The notes under the pieces: model-generated | What the model saw: the letters and a program-made list of their open reading frames with translations, nothing else | Database searches by the model: none | Told to the model about the DNA's origin: nothing | Made by a program: the position numbers and the translations under genes | From: Promethearchaeota archaeon | GTDB lineage: Archaea > Asgardarchaeota > Lokiarchaeia > Sigyniarchaeales > Promethearchaeaceae | NCBI GenBank assembly: GCA_016933055.1 | Contig: JAFGBS010000004.1 | Span: 1-64,000, forward strand | Direction: 5' to 3' | DNA: 64,000 nucleotides | Part shown: one piece after another, positions 38,052-48,336 of the stretch | Layout: each line of letters starts with the position of its first letter | Numbering within the stretch: position 1 is the stretch's first letter

Positions 38052-41000
38052 CTATTTAAGCCTCCACACATCTTTACCTTGTTTTTTACCAAATAAGATG
38101 CGTTCTTTCATTGCAAGTGCTTTAAGTTTAATTTTAAGTAAGCGTGCATCATAAAAGGTGGTAATACTCAATTCTTTTACAATGTCGCTGGTAGGATGCC
38201 AATTATTATCGGATAAAGCATCTAAAATGCGTTCATCAGTTACTTCGGGTGAACTTGCAGATCTCTTTTCTCCTTTGGATTCCGCTTTGGGCGGAATTGC
38301 TTCTAATTTGGAACCTAATGTTGTTTTAGCTTCTACTGGTGGGGGGGGCGTCGTTGATGATGAGCTTACTTTCGTAGGTGAGGGAGTTACTGATACTATT
38401 TTCGAATCATCTGGTGGTTGATCTGAAGATTCGGATTGAGAATGAGAAATGATTTTTGAAAGTACGGGAGAGGGGATTACTGCTTTTTTGGCCTCCCGAA
38501 TTTCTTCATCTGTTGCTGTAGGATCTGTTTCTATTGCCAAAACCTCATTAATTTTTTGTTCTAGAGTGGATTTCTTCAAATCACGATATTTGGGATCGGT
38601 TTTCGCAATGGTGTAAATGGAATTAACAAATAGGGGGATATTTTTTTCAATGATTCGAGATCTTTTAGATCTTTTTTCGCGCACTTCTTTTTTATTCATA
38701 TATTTACGCAGTTTTCGACCAATTGCCTCAAGACAGTATTTCACTTCTTTTATTAATACTTCATCTTCTGCTAATGCGTTCTTACTCTGGGATTTAAACA
38801 TCAAGTGAGTATAGGGTCCTGAGCAGTTAACGTAAATGACATAATTCCCTTTCGGTACCCCATTATCAAAAGTATCAGTTACCTTGTAACTTTTCCAATT
38901 AACGCTTTGAACACCTTGCCATAACGCACAATCTGCATTGTCCCTCATTTTTGGGGTTCGATTGACATATCGAGTGATAACTTGTGAGGCTTTCTTAGCT
39001 AAGGAAATTTTATTGGGACTATAAGCCATGACGCCCTCAACAACAAATGCCAGACCTTTACCGCTTGTTGGTTTACGTGTGTTAGCCGCAATAAAATCAT
39101 CCCCAATAGTGTGCACAAGATCTAATTCAGATATAGTATCTGCATAAATCTCGGGATTTATGGTAGGGTTGTAGGTTAACAAAGACTCAATTCCATTATC
39201 TGATACTAAGTTTGGCATATTGAATTTCGATAAATTCTTGTTTATGGATTTGATCCGTTCATACTCACCTATTTGGTGTATTTCGTCCTCTGAATTACCA
39301 AAATAATCGACACGATTCGATACCGTAAGATTGTATTGCTTAATAACGGCAGTTTCGAGGGCAGACTCCCCTACCGGAATTGCAGTGTCAGTGGGGGGAG
39401 CCAAATAGGATTGATTTTTAAATGCCATATAAAGATGCTCAATCTGAATTTGGCTTAATTCTGAAGGTTTAGTTTTAGAAATAAGCAAGTAGCCGATAAT
39501 TTCTTCGATTTTCTGTAATGTTTGTGGATGTTTGATTTCGTTATCTAATGATGCAGTTTGTAATATTTCATTAAGATTTTGTTTAATTTTTCGAATTGAC
39601 TTTTCTATGCTCTCTAGTTCTTTATTTACCTTATTAAGTTCCTTTTCCAATTGTTTAAGTTCTTTCTTCTTTTTTTCTGGATCATTCAATGATTTTTCGA
39701 TAGATTTTTGGTTTTTTAACAATGAATGTCGATTTTTCATAAGCGTGTTAAAATCCTGAATCGGTTCCCATAGTGCTTCTTTTAAATCATTTTCAATTAG
39801 ATAAGCGATATATTTCATACGTGGGTTTTTCGAACGACCATAAATACGGGATTCTTCTCGAGTATATGTCATCACATCCGTAGGTTTGGAGATGACAGAA
39901 AGAAATCCAATTCCCAAATTAAAAAAACGTAATTTACATTCAATTTCTAATTCGGAGGTTTTTAAGATGGATTTTGCAAGCCTGCTACTAATTCGAACGA
40001 AATTTTCGGTAAGAAATGCTTGTACGGTAAGGTTATCAGAGCCTCGTAATAGATCTTGAAAATCCCCAATCTTAATGGATGAGGGATGCGGAAGTGCATA
40101 TTTGGGTTCTTTTGGAAAATAAATGACTCTCCGAGGATAAAAATGCTCCTCTCCATAAGGATCAATATATATAAAGCTAATATGAGAGTTCATCAATGCT
40201 GTTTTCTCAATATAGGCGTCTACGTACCCCCGATTGTATTTTTTATTAAGGTAATGCAATTTCACATAGGTGCCGTGAAGAAAGGGAGTTTCTATCTCAA
40301 TAGGATCCACTACATATACCTTAGTATTTTTCTCAGTCGTGAAAAATTCGGAACATACTCCATATAATTGCGTAGAATGTTTGGAAATGGCAGTAATGGG
40401 TTTACCTGTGGTGTTTTGCGCATCACTGAATGCACTGGGGGAACCAAATCCTTGACTCCCCCGCGTTTGACGCAATTTCTGACTTTTGCTGGACGCTAAG
40501 TATTTCCCGAACTTCATTAAATCTTGAGGTTGCATCCCTGTGCCGTTATCAAATACTTCTATTGTATAAAGATACGAATCTGAGCGTTCTCCTTTTTCTC
40601 TATATACATCTGGAGGTTCTTCTTCTGAAAGTTTCAAGATGACTAAGGGTTCGTTATCCACAATATCAGTAACAGGTGCAACAAACTGGTCTAAATTGTC
40701 CACAATGTTTTGAAGTTCTACTTCAAGATCCTTTTCTTTTTTCTGAAGTTTTTGCAACTCTTTTACTTCTTCATCATCCATCGCTTCTTGTTCAGACAAT
40801 TCTTGTTTTATCGCTTCTAGGTCCACAGTTTGTTCGAGATTACCGATTTCATCTATTTGCGGAACGGATGTTTTTGATTCTTCCTCAGTATCAGTACTTT
40901 CATTGGATGTGGTAGTATTGTGGGTGGATTCCACGAATTTGCGTAGATTTTTTTTTAAGGAATCACTGATCTTTCGTTTGAAAGTAGATTTAGGAACCCC

Positions 41001-41666
41001 ATTTGATAAGTAGTTCAAATTTTCTAGAGATAATTCCTTATCAAGTGTAAAAATAAATTGCGGGTTTTTATCCATCCCATCAATTTTTTCAATGATATTG
41101 GTATATTCGGTTTTTATTTTTCCAAATTCTTCCAGAAAAGCTTTATATTTTTCCTGAAAGTTGGTGCTTGTAACTGATCCTTTCAATTGACTTTTTTCTG
41201 GGGATTCAACAGTTCGGATTGCAATTCCAATCAAATTTTGAATCTCTTCATTTACTTGCTGAATTCTTTCTAAGATTTTTGGGACAGTTTTGTAAAGTGT
41301 CTTCAATGCGTCTACAGGTTGATCTTCACTATGTTCTACTTGTGCGATTAATGCTTCTGCTTCATTATCAAATCTCTCAAAATCTGTTATGGCACTTGCG
41401 GTATTATTCTTTAAAGTCTCCAAATTAGTTTCCGCGTCCCATTGAAATTTCTCAATCGCATCTAAGGCGTTATCTATGAATTCTACTGCATATTGAGTAT
41501 GTTTGAAATTTCCGTAATCAAATCCTACAAGCTGCGTTCGTTTTCTCATAAATTTCGCGATAGACGCTTCTTTAATATCTCCAGATTTGTCTTCGGTTGA
41601 GATCTTCTTAGGCTTTCTCGGTTTAGCATTGTTAATGCTTTCAGTTGATTTTTTGGAACTTGCCAT
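38052..41666 (-). CDS. top6B: DNA topoisomerase VI subunit B, oversized with insertions
   Basis: A 1,204-residue Top6B, about twice the usual 500-650. The GHKL ATPase has its N box EFIDNALDA at 62-70, but the next motif DNGTGM lies at about 373-378 and RGSQGFGSPSA at 402-412; in other Top6B proteins these are about 35 residues apart after the N box. Residues about 75-355 are thus an insertion, rich in helix and Glu/Lys/Gln with a Ser/Thr-rich part (TTTSNESTDTEEESK). A second coiled-coil insertion (KNQKSIEKSLNDPEKKKKELKQL...) lies near 660-710. The transducer region is recognisable (SGKGLAFVVEGVMAYSP, RYVNRTPKMRDNADCALWQGV). The C-terminus has a Pro/Ser/Thr linker and a winged-helix domain (ERILDALSDNNWHPTSDIVKEL...LKALAMKERI). 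Confidence 0.93.
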   Translation of the reverse strand: MASSKKSTESINNAKPRKPKKISTEDKSGDIKEASIAKFMRKRTQLVGFDYGNFKHTQYAVEFIDNALDAIEKFQWDAETNLETLKNNTASAITDFERFDNEAEALIAQVEHSEDQPVDALKTLYKTVPKILERIQQVNEEIQNLIGIAIRTVESPEKSQLKGSVTSTNFQEKYKAFLEEFGKIKTEYTNIIEKIDGMDKNPQFIFTLDKELSLENLNYLSNGVPKSTFKRKISDSLKKNLRKFVESTHNTTTSNESTDTEEESKTSVPQIDEIGNLEQTVDLEAIKQELSEQEAMDDEEVKELQKLQKKEKDLEVELQNIVDNLDQFVAPVTDIVDNEPLVILKLSEEEPPDVYREKGERSDSYLYTIEVFDNGTGMQPQDLMKFGKYLASSKSQKLRQTRGSQGFGSPSAFSDAQNTTGKPITAISKHSTQLYGVCSEFFTTEKNTKVYVVDPIEIETPFLHGTYVKLHYLNKKYNRGYVDAYIEKTALMNSHISFIYIDPYGEEHFYPRRVIYFPKEPKYALPHPSSIKIGDFQDLLRGSDNLTVQAFLTENFVRISSRLAKSILKTSELEIECKLRFFNLGIGFLSVISKPTDVMTYTREESRIYGRSKNPRMKYIAYLIENDLKEALWEPIQDFNTLMKNRHSLLKNQKSIEKSLNDPEKKKKELKQLEKELNKVNKELESIEKSIRKIKQNLNEILQTASLDNEIKHPQTLQKIEEIIGYLLISKTKPSELSQIQIEHLYMAFKNQSYLAPPTDTAIPVGESALETAVIKQYNLTVSNRVDYFGNSEDEIHQIGEYERIKSINKNLSKFNMPNLVSDNGIESLLTYNPTINPEIYADTISELDLVHTIGDDFIAANTRKPTSGKGLAFVVEGVMAYSPNKISLAKKASQVITRYVNRTPKMRDNADCALWQGVQSVNWKSYKVTDTFDNGVPKGNYVIYVNCSGPYTHLMFKSQSKNALAEDEVLIKEVKYCLEAIGRKLRKYMNKKEVREKRSKRSRIIEKNIPLFVNSIYTIAKTDPKYRDLKKSTLEQKINEVLAIETDPTATDEEIREAKKAVIPSPVLSKIISHSQSESSDQPPDDSKIVSVTPSPTKVSSSSTTPPPPVEAKTTLGSKLEAIPPKAESKGEKRSASSPEVTDERILDALSDNNWHPTSDIVKELSITTFYDARLLKIKLKALAMKERILFGKKQGKDVWRLK

Positions 41667-41894
41667 ATTTATTACGCCAGATTTTCATATCTATAATTTT
41701 TAGGTACAATTTTGGAGGTCGCTAATTCTCCTTTAGAAATAAACATTCGTTTGATTGGTTAATCTTTATCGATTTCAATTAAACTACCAATCATGATTTC
41801 TATATAAATTTTTAGGGAGAAGAAAAACACAAACATTTTGTACCTTTTAGTAGGGGGGAATGAACGGGATATATTATCCCAAATATTGGAATAG

Positions 41895-43157
41895 TTATAT
41901 GTTTTTCAATAGTTTTTCAATGCTCTTAATAATTTCGATACTACACAGTTTTTTCGAGGTTAAAGGAACATGTAAAATATTCTTTTCTTTATCAATGATA
42001 TAAATTTCATTAGTAGAAAACTCAAATCCTCTTTTGGCTTTTCCTACATCATTTGCAACCATGAGGTCTGCTTCTGAATCGATCAAACGGGAATACGCCC
42101 GTTCGATTAATTCTTTCTTGGAAATATTTGATTCTGCTTTAAAAGCTACAATTTTTAGATTTTTATCTATCTCCCTGGCAATTTTAAGGAGTTTTGGGGT
42201 AGGAGTAAGAGTTATCGTCCAGGTGCCTTTATCAGACTGGATTTTTTCCGTAGCTTTTTTGAGGGGTTTAAAATCACAAATTGCGGCAGTTGAGACAAAT
42301 ACATCATAGGATTTCTTTTTTAGTTCTGTTGTGACCGCTTGAACATAATCATCTGAGGTTTCAACCGATAAAGTAACTACTCCAGCAGGAGGGAGCAAAG
42401 ATGTTTTCCCTAAAATTAAAGTTACATTTCCTCCGTGCAAATATATTTCTCTTGCTAATTCAATACCCATTCGTCCTGTAGAGGGATTGCTTAAGTAACG
42501 TATGGGATCTAGATATTCTCTACACGGTCCTGCGGTAAGAAGAAAAGAAAAACCTTTAAACTTACTTTCGTGAGATAGAATCGAAATAATTTCATTCACT
42601 ATTTCCTCTGTTAAGGCAATTTTCGCCTTACTTTCTTCCAAACGTGGTTGGATGACCACTACGCCTAATTGTTTTAACTTTACAATGTTCTCTTGCACTA
42701 TAGGATGATTATACATGCTTTCATGCATAGCAGGAACAATAACAATGGGCGTTTGACTTCCAAAAGCAGTTGTAACCACTGTGGTAACGGTAGTGTCATC
42801 AATACCACAGGCAATTTTTGATATTGTGTTCGCGGTGGCCGGAGATACTAAAATAAGGTCGGCTTTACCTAATTTGCCGGGGCGTTCTCCCGCTAACATG
42901 ATGTGCTCCAATTTTCCAGTCAATTTCGTTATAACCTTATTTCCCGTGGCCCAATGCAACAAATTGGGATGGATCAAGTCAATTGCTGATTGGGTCATTA
43001 CACAATACACATCAGCCCCTTTTCTCATTAATTGTCTACATACACTTGGTGCATTAGAAATGGCAACACTACCAGTTAAGCAGACGCAAATTGTTTTTCC
43101 TTCCAATTCTCGCGATTCAGATCCAATTATATCCTTAGAGGGGTGATTAGGATGCAT
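41895..43157 (-). CDS. coaBC: Phosphopantothenoylcysteine decarboxylase / phosphopantothenate-cysteine ligase (CoaBC)
   Basis: A 420-residue bifunctional enzyme of CoA synthesis. N-terminal flavoprotein domain: CVCLTGSVAISNAPSVCRQLMRKGADVYCVMT, KADLILVSPATANTISKIACGIDDT and PAMHESMYNHP (archaeal variant of the PAMN motif). C-terminal ligase domain: FLLTAGPCREYLDPIRYLSNPSTGRMGIELA, VSTAAICDFKP and FKAE...LVANDVG. It makes 4'-phosphopantetheine from phosphopantothenate and cysteine. A 24-residue N-terminal extension precedes the first strand. The gene is alone on the minus strand between abce1 and top6B. Confidence 0.95.
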   Translation of the reverse strand: MHPNHPSKDIIGSESRELEGKTICVCLTGSVAISNAPSVCRQLMRKGADVYCVMTQSAIDLIHPNLLHWATGNKVITKLTGKLEHIMLAGERPGKLGKADLILVSPATANTISKIACGIDDTTVTTVVTTAFGSQTPIVIVPAMHESMYNHPIVQENIVKLKQLGVVVIQPRLEESKAKIALTEEIVNEIISILSHESKFKGFSFLLTAGPCREYLDPIRYLSNPSTGRMGIELAREIYLHGGNVTLILGKTSLLPPAGVVTLSVETSDDYVQAVTTELKKKSYDVFVSTAAICDFKPLKKATEKIQSDKGTWTITLTPTPKLLKIAREIDKNLKIVAFKAESNISKKELIERAYSRLIDSEADLMVANDVGKAKRGFEFSTNEIYIIDKEKNILHVPLTSKKLCSIEIIKSIEKLLKNI

Positions 43158-43217
43158 TAGAGTATCATTTTATTCATGGAGTGTAAACACTTAAGTTTTT
43201 AGAAAAGACAGAGGGAT

Positions 43218-45038
43218 CTATTCTTCTCCTTTTTTTGGAACATAGTAATATTCATTAATGGACTTTTGATATTTATCCAACTTCGATCCTTTTTTGTTTA
43301 CTCGAGGTCTACCAGTGGAAGGATCCCGTCGAAAAGTAATATCCATATTTTTAAGAAATTGATTCATTCCTGAGCGTAAATCTTGGGGAGGTGTAGTCAA
43401 ACCCTTGATTCCGGGACTTCCTTCAAATACTAATAAGGAATCTGAAATAAAATCTTGAGAGATAATATCATGCTCCACTACAAAAGCACTTTTCTTGATT
43501 TCTTCAATAGATCTACGGATTACCATGGATGCTCTTAGTCGCATCTCCACATCCAAAAAGGCCGAGGGTTCATCAATTAAGTATATATCAGCGGGGGTAG
43601 TCAAACAGTCAGCAATTTTTACTCGCTGTAACTCTCCTCCACTTAATTCATTTAGATACTGATCAGCTAATCGACTAAGATCAAAATTATCTAAAATTCT
43701 CCGTTTATAGGTGGCAGCAAACTCTCCTGAAGCTTTTATCTTTCTTAGGATGGTTTCAACTTTAATATCCTTCTCACCCATGAAATATTGAGGTTTTAAT
43801 GCTACTTTCAGTTGTTTAATATCCACTTTTCCATAATCCGGGGCGATTTCGTTGGCAATGAGATTAATGAAGGTGGTTTTACCAATCCCGTTGGGACCCA
43901 AAATTCCGATTACTTCCCCCGCATGTATTTCTCCTCCATAAACAGTTAATTTAAACTGTCCTAGAGTTTTAACCATATCCGGATATTCAAACAATACATT
44001 TCCCGATGAAAATATGGTTTCACTGGGTGGTCTGGTATGAAATTCGATAGCTTCTTCCCGAAATCGCATATTTTCATCCCGTATATACCCTCCAAGATAA
44101 GTATTAATACCTACTCGGACCCCATGTGGATGTGAGATAATCCCATAAGCACCAGAGGAACCGTATAATAATGACACATAATCACTTAAATAATCCAGAA
44201 TAGCTAGGTCATGCTCTACTACTACAACAGTCTTATCTTGGTGGGATAATTCTCGTATAGTTTCGGCCATCTTAATACGTTCCTTTACATCTAAATAGGA
44301 AGAAGGTTCATCAAAAAGATAGCAAAAACCTTCCCGCAATACTGCAGCTGCGATTGCGAATCTTTGAAGTTCACCTCCACTAAGGACAGATACATCCCGA
44401 TCAAGGATCTTTGTTAATGATAAGGCGGATGTGACCCAGTTAAAAGCTCCTCGTTCATCAATTTTCTTTAGAATTTCACCCACTTTACCCGATACCTTCT
44501 CAGGTATCTCGGTGATGTTTTGTGGTTTATAAATTACTTTTTGTTTTTGTCCTTTGATATTTTCTAAAAATCCTTGCAATTCGGAACCGCGAAAATAAGT
44601 GATAATGTCATCCCATGTAGGTAGCTCATCACCACTTTCTTCAAACTTTCCTAGATTCATTTTAATTTCTCCAGCGAGAATTTTTAAGGCGGTAGATTTA
44701 CCAATTCCGTTTTGTCCAATTACTCCCAAGACTTTTCCCTTTTTCGGAGTTAACATCCTAAACAAGCTAAATCCGTCTGGAGCATATCGATGAGTACGAT
44801 CTTCTTTTAATTCATCAGGAACATTTACAATAGTAAAACAATGGAAAGGACATTTTTTTACACACATCCCTGCTCCTGCACACAAGTTTTCGTGAAGATG
44901 GGGGTACCCATCTTCTTCCAAAGTGATAGTTTCAATTCCCGTTCTACACTGAGGGCAGTGCTTTATGCACGGTTTTAAAGGTCCAGTTGCACATTTCTTA
45001 GGTTTACAGATATCTCGATTTAATACTGCAATTCTCAA
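43218..45038 (-). CDS. ABCE1/Rli1 ribosome recycling ATPase
   Basis: A 606-residue twin-ATPase. The N-terminal FeS domain has two cluster motifs (CKPKKC...CIKHCP and CAGAGMCVKKCP). NBD1 has Walker A GQNGIGKST, signature LSGGELQRFAIAAAVLREG and Walker B CYLFDEPSSYLD; NBD2 has GPNGIGKTT, LSGGELQRVKIADCL and IYLIDEPSAFLD. It splits ribosomes after termination. The start is TTG 45038 (MRIAVLNRD, as in other Rli1). It is divergent from the LysRS gene. Confidence 0.97.
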   Translation of the reverse strand: MRIAVLNRDICKPKKCATGPLKPCIKHCPQCRTGIETITLEEDGYPHLHENLCAGAGMCVKKCPFHCFTIVNVPDELKEDRTHRYAPDGFSLFRMLTPKKGKVLGVIGQNGIGKSTALKILAGEIKMNLGKFEESGDELPTWDDIITYFRGSELQGFLENIKGQKQKVIYKPQNITEIPEKVSGKVGEILKKIDERGAFNWVTSALSLTKILDRDVSVLSGGELQRFAIAAAVLREGFCYLFDEPSSYLDVKERIKMAETIRELSHQDKTVVVVEHDLAILDYLSDYVSLLYGSSGAYGIISHPHGVRVGINTYLGGYIRDENMRFREEAIEFHTRPPSETIFSSGNVLFEYPDMVKTLGQFKLTVYGGEIHAGEVIGILGPNGIGKTTFINLIANEIAPDYGKVDIKQLKVALKPQYFMGEKDIKVETILRKIKASGEFAATYKRRILDNFDLSRLADQYLNELSGGELQRVKIADCLTTPADIYLIDEPSAFLDVEMRLRASMVIRRSIEEIKKSAFVVEHDIISQDFISDSLLVFEGSPGIKGLTTPPQDLRSGMNQFLKNMDITFRRDPSTGRPRVNKKGSKLDKYQKSINEYYYVPKKGEE

Positions 45039-45111
45039 GGGGGTTCACAATGAATAACATGGTAAATTGTAAAAATTTTTCTGTTATCTGCCTTTAGAGA
45101 GTACGATCTTA

Positions 45112-47079
45112 ATGAGTGAGGAATATGCAATTCATTGGTTAGAAGATGTCGTCCACGAGATTATTGCTCGAAATCAACATCCTATTGTTCTTTCTGCAGG
45201 AAAGACCACTTCTGGTCATGTCCACTTGGGATTTATGCGAGAGGTAATTATTGGCGATGCTGTTCGCAGAATACTAAGAAAGATGCGAAAAGAAGTTATT
45301 TTTCGGATATTTTTGGATACATATGATGCAGCGAAACGTTTTCCTCCTTATATTGATACAAGTTATGCGAAAAAATATCTAGGACATCCTTTTGCATTAA
45401 TTCCTTCACCATTTGAGGATATTAAGGCAGATTCTTATGCAGAATATTTTGGGAAAGAACTAGTTAATTCGTTTCCCAATTTTGGGATTGTTATTCAAGT
45501 TATTTGGACCCACGCATTATATCACCAACCAGAAATGCAAGAACAGATTCGTATAGGCCTAAAGAAGGCAGATGAAGTAAAAGAAATTATTTTGTCCCAC
45601 TTAACACATGCATTATCCGAGGATGTAAAAGAACAAAGATATGATAGCTATAAAAATTGGATGCCCGCAATGGTAGTATGTGAATCATGTGGGAAAACCC
45701 AAATTAAAAATAAGAATGGAGAAATTACTCCCAATCGTGTCGTTCATTATAACGAAGAAAAAGATACAGTTACCTACCAGTGTCCCGCTTGTGAACATTC
45801 TGGAGAGGTCGCAATCTCCAGTGGTTTAGTTAAACTCAACTGGCGTTTAGACTGGCCAGCAAAATGGGCTTTAGTACCGAAAAATGTGTTTGAATGTTCG
45901 GGAAAAGATCATTTTACAAAAATTACGGGATCGTGGGACGTAGCAATCGATTTATGCAACCAAATTTATAATTACCGAGGTCCCGTTGGTTTAGGTTTTG
46001 AATGGATGAGATTAGGTGACAGTGATATGGGAACGAGTAGGGGGGTTGTATTTATGCCAAAAACCTATTATTCTATGGCAGAACCAGAACTTTTACGAAT
46101 GTTAGTATTGACAACAAATCCCTCTAGGCATATATCGTTTAGGATTGAAGAACTCTCTTTATTATATGATGAATTTGAACGAATTGAACGTATTTATTAT
46201 GGATTAGAAGAACCCTTTGATATTAAAAAAAAAATTGAAGATCAAAAATTCAAAGTAACAAAGGAAATTGTCGAATTATGGGAAGAAGAAATTAAGAAAG
46301 AAATAAGTGTACAATTAAAACAAGAATCCAATGTAGAGGAAAGGAAGAAACTCGCACAAAAACAGAATTCTCTCATTAAAAAAACCCTAGATCAAAGAAA
46401 GCAATCGGAATTACATAGTGCTACAGAGGAACGATTAAAGTCTATTGAAAAAACTGAAACTGAAGAATACAATAGACAAAAAAAAGAAATCGCGTTTCTT
46501 TATCCTTTAATCCGTGCTAAGCGGGTTCAAAAACGCTGTCCTCCACAGATTCCTCATAAATTTCTTGTGAATATGGTACAATTAAGGAAATTTCTGAGTT
46601 TTGAAGAGATTATGAAAAAAGCCCAGAAAACTCAAGTGCAGAAACAAATTCATGTATCGATCTCGAAAAACCTACTACGTAGACGATTACGGCAAACTTC
46701 TAACTGGTTGAATTATATTAAATCTATGATTGAAGAGGAAGAGGACCCAAACGAAAAAAAGCGATTAGAAAGTAAAGTAGATCTTTTCGAAATTCCAAAA
46801 TCCGTCCCCCAATGGGTTGTTCAAGAATTAAGTGACATACAAAAGACGAGTTTAGGATTATTTTCTGATTGGTTGCACTCAATACAGGAGATTACAGAGG
46901 AGAATCTTAAAAATACTATGATAGGAATTCGTGATAAAACAGGAATCAATGCAAAAAGTTTGTTTGAAGCGATCTATTTGGTATTAATTGGAAGACAAGT
47001 AGGACCCCGATTAGGCCCTTTTATAATATTAATGGATTTGCAGTGGGTTCAAGATCGGTTTAAAAGGTTTCAGAACTAG
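45112..47079 (+). CDS. lysK: Lysyl-tRNA synthetase, class I
   Basis: A 655-residue class I LysRS, the type found in most archaea. HIGH element SGHVHLG; Rossmann block EVIIGDAVRRILRKMRKEVIFRIFLDTYD; zinc knuckles CESCGK and CPACEH; DWPAKWALV; GKDHFTKITGSWDVA; KMSKS-equivalent DMGTSRGVVF. The C-terminal part is an alpha-helical cage, with a very charged segment (EIKKEISVQLKQESNVEERKKL) of about 100 residues that is longer than in the Pyrococcus enzyme. It charges tRNA-Lys. Confidence 0.95.
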   Translation: MSEEYAIHWLEDVVHEIIARNQHPIVLSAGKTTSGHVHLGFMREVIIGDAVRRILRKMRKEVIFRIFLDTYDAAKRFPPYIDTSYAKKYLGHPFALIPSPFEDIKADSYAEYFGKELVNSFPNFGIVIQVIWTHALYHQPEMQEQIRIGLKKADEVKEIILSHLTHALSEDVKEQRYDSYKNWMPAMVVCESCGKTQIKNKNGEITPNRVVHYNEEKDTVTYQCPACEHSGEVAISSGLVKLNWRLDWPAKWALVPKNVFECSGKDHFTKITGSWDVAIDLCNQIYNYRGPVGLGFEWMRLGDSDMGTSRGVVFMPKTYYSMAEPELLRMLVLTTNPSRHISFRIEELSLLYDEFERIERIYYGLEEPFDIKKKIEDQKFKVTKEIVELWEEEIKKEISVQLKQESNVEERKKLAQKQNSLIKKTLDQRKQSELHSATEERLKSIEKTETEEYNRQKKEIAFLYPLIRAKRVQKRCPPQIPHKFLVNMVQLRKFLSFEEIMKKAQKTQVQKQIHVSISKNLLRRRLRQTSNWLNYIKSMIEEEEDPNEKKRLESKVDLFEIPKSVPQWVVQELSDIQKTSLGLFSDWLHSIQEITEENLKNTMIGIRDKTGINAKSLFEAIYLVLIGRQVGPRLGPFIILMDLQWVQDRFKRFQN

Positions 47080-47086
47080 TTCCGAA

Positions 47087-47332
47087 TTATTGTAACACGA
47101 GTGTTAAAATTAAGATTGTCGCCATCGCTACGACTGCAACTCCAATCATAATAAACGTGCGAATTTTTCCTTTTTTATCCCGTTTTTTTACGACATCTTG
47201 ACATTCTTCGGAACAATATTCCTCACCTGGATCAACCATACGATTGCAGACGGGACAATGTTTATGGGGATATACAGTAGAGGATGTCTCAGTATCTTTC
47301 AATTTATCAAATTTGTAGGATTTTTTACTCAT
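47087..47332 (-). CDS. Small zinc-ribbon membrane protein (DUF2116-like)
   Basis: An 81-residue protein from ATG 47332; the longer frame to 47482 overlaps the divergent gene and is unlikely. It has a cysteine module CPVCNRMVDPGEEYCSEECQ typical of DUF2116 zinc ribbons, a basic stretch (VKKRDKKGKIR), and one C-terminal TM helix (TFIMIGVAVVAMATILILTLVL). This is a tail-anchored arrangement with the ribbon in the cytosol. Widely present in archaea with unknown function. Convergent with lysK (7-nt gap). Confidence 0.82.
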   Translation of the reverse strand: MSKKSYKFDKLKDTETSSTVYPHKHCPVCNRMVDPGEEYCSEECQDVVKKRDKKGKIRTFIMIGVAVVAMATILILTLVLQ

Positions 47333-47461
47333 ACTTATCACAAAGCGTATTTGTATCAACTTGGTATGAAAATTAAACTTTCGTGATTTAATGAAGGCGG
47401 AAAAAAAAATTAAAAAATTAGGATCGGTTAGGATCATACTAAAAACCAAAGTGTGATCGAA

Positions 47462-48325
47462 ATGGTAGAGGAAAAGAAACAAACAAATATGGAATCTGAT
47501 ACTCCTACAGAGAAAAGCGCTGAAACAAAAAAATTTTTATTCCATTGTACCCAATGTGGTTGGTGTTGCGAAAATCGAGGACCTATTCCCATTACATTTT
47601 GGGACCTTGAAATGTGGGCAAAGAATGGTGTGTTAGATAACTTCATCCCCTATTTGAAAATTTTCAGGACTGAATCCGGCGGGTTTGATCTTATTCTTGC
47701 ACCCTTGAAGTTTGATCCTTATAAGAAATATGTAGAAAAACAACAAGAATTATTGAAAAAACAATTGGAACAAACAGAACAAAAAGAATCTGAAACAGAA
47801 TCCTCCGAAAAGGAAGAAGAAGAAGAAGAAGAAAACACTACAGAGACGGATAAAGTTGATCAGAAAGAGGGGGATGTTGATGAAAAAAGATGTCCGTTAT
47901 TTAATATGGAAAAACGTGAATGTTTAGTATACCAATTTCGACCATTGAGTTGTAGGACCTATCCCTTAGAATTTGATGGGGAGGGATATAATGTCGTTGA
48001 TGAAGACAATTGCGAAGGAATTGGTCAAGGTCCGATGACTAAAGAAGATCTGAAAGAAATGCGGGAAAATGCTAAACGAACCTATACCGAAATGAAAACG
48101 ATGCAGATTTCTATTCCTGTGCTTTTTAATGTGATCCGACAAGACTCTATATTACGACAACAGATGCAGACGGAATTTTGGTACGAAATGTATCAAGAGC
48201 AGCTAAAGGCAATGGAAAGCATGGATCCTGAAGATAAGAAAAAATTAGACGAAATTCTATCACGAAGTCGGAAAAAAGAAATGGAAGAAGAAGAAGAAGA
48301 AGAAAAAGGAGAGACTTCTTCCTAA
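47462..48325 (+). CDS. YkgJ-type cysteine-cluster protein with acidic insert
   Basis: A 287-residue protein (ATG 47462; GTG 47453 also in frame). The family motif is split: FHCTQCGWCCENRGPIPIT near residue 30 and, after a spacer, CPLFNMEKRECLVYQFRPLSCRTYPLEF, giving the CxxCxxCC...C...C...RP..C set of UPF0153/YkgJ, thought to bind Fe-S or zinc. Between them lies a low-complexity acidic stretch (KEEEEEEENTTETDK) of about 50 residues, and the C-terminus ends in a Glu run. The usual family length is about 100-220. Function unknown. Confidence 0.85.
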   Translation: MVEEKKQTNMESDTPTEKSAETKKFLFHCTQCGWCCENRGPIPITFWDLEMWAKNGVLDNFIPYLKIFRTESGGFDLILAPLKFDPYKKYVEKQQELLKKQLEQTEQKESETESSEKEEEEEEENTTETDKVDQKEGDVDEKRCPLFNMEKRECLVYQFRPLSCRTYPLEFDGEGYNVVDEDNCEGIGQGPMTKEDLKEMRENAKRTYTEMKTMQISIPVLFNVIRQDSILRQQMQTEFWYEMYQEQLKAMESMDPEDKKKLDEILSRSRKKEMEEEEEEEKGETSS

Positions 48326-48336
48326 GAATGAAAAAT

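Noticed and set aside
38158..41428. Plus-strand ORFs opposite top6B
   Set aside because: Shadows of the long top6B frame with no domain of their own.
43218..45038. Twin-ATPase as an ABC transporter
   Set aside because: Has the FeS domain and full ABCE1 motifs, and no membrane partner.
47333..47482. N-terminal extension of the small zinc-ribbon protein
   Set aside because: It overlaps the start of the divergent gene and reads as low-complexity hydrophobic sequence unlike the family.
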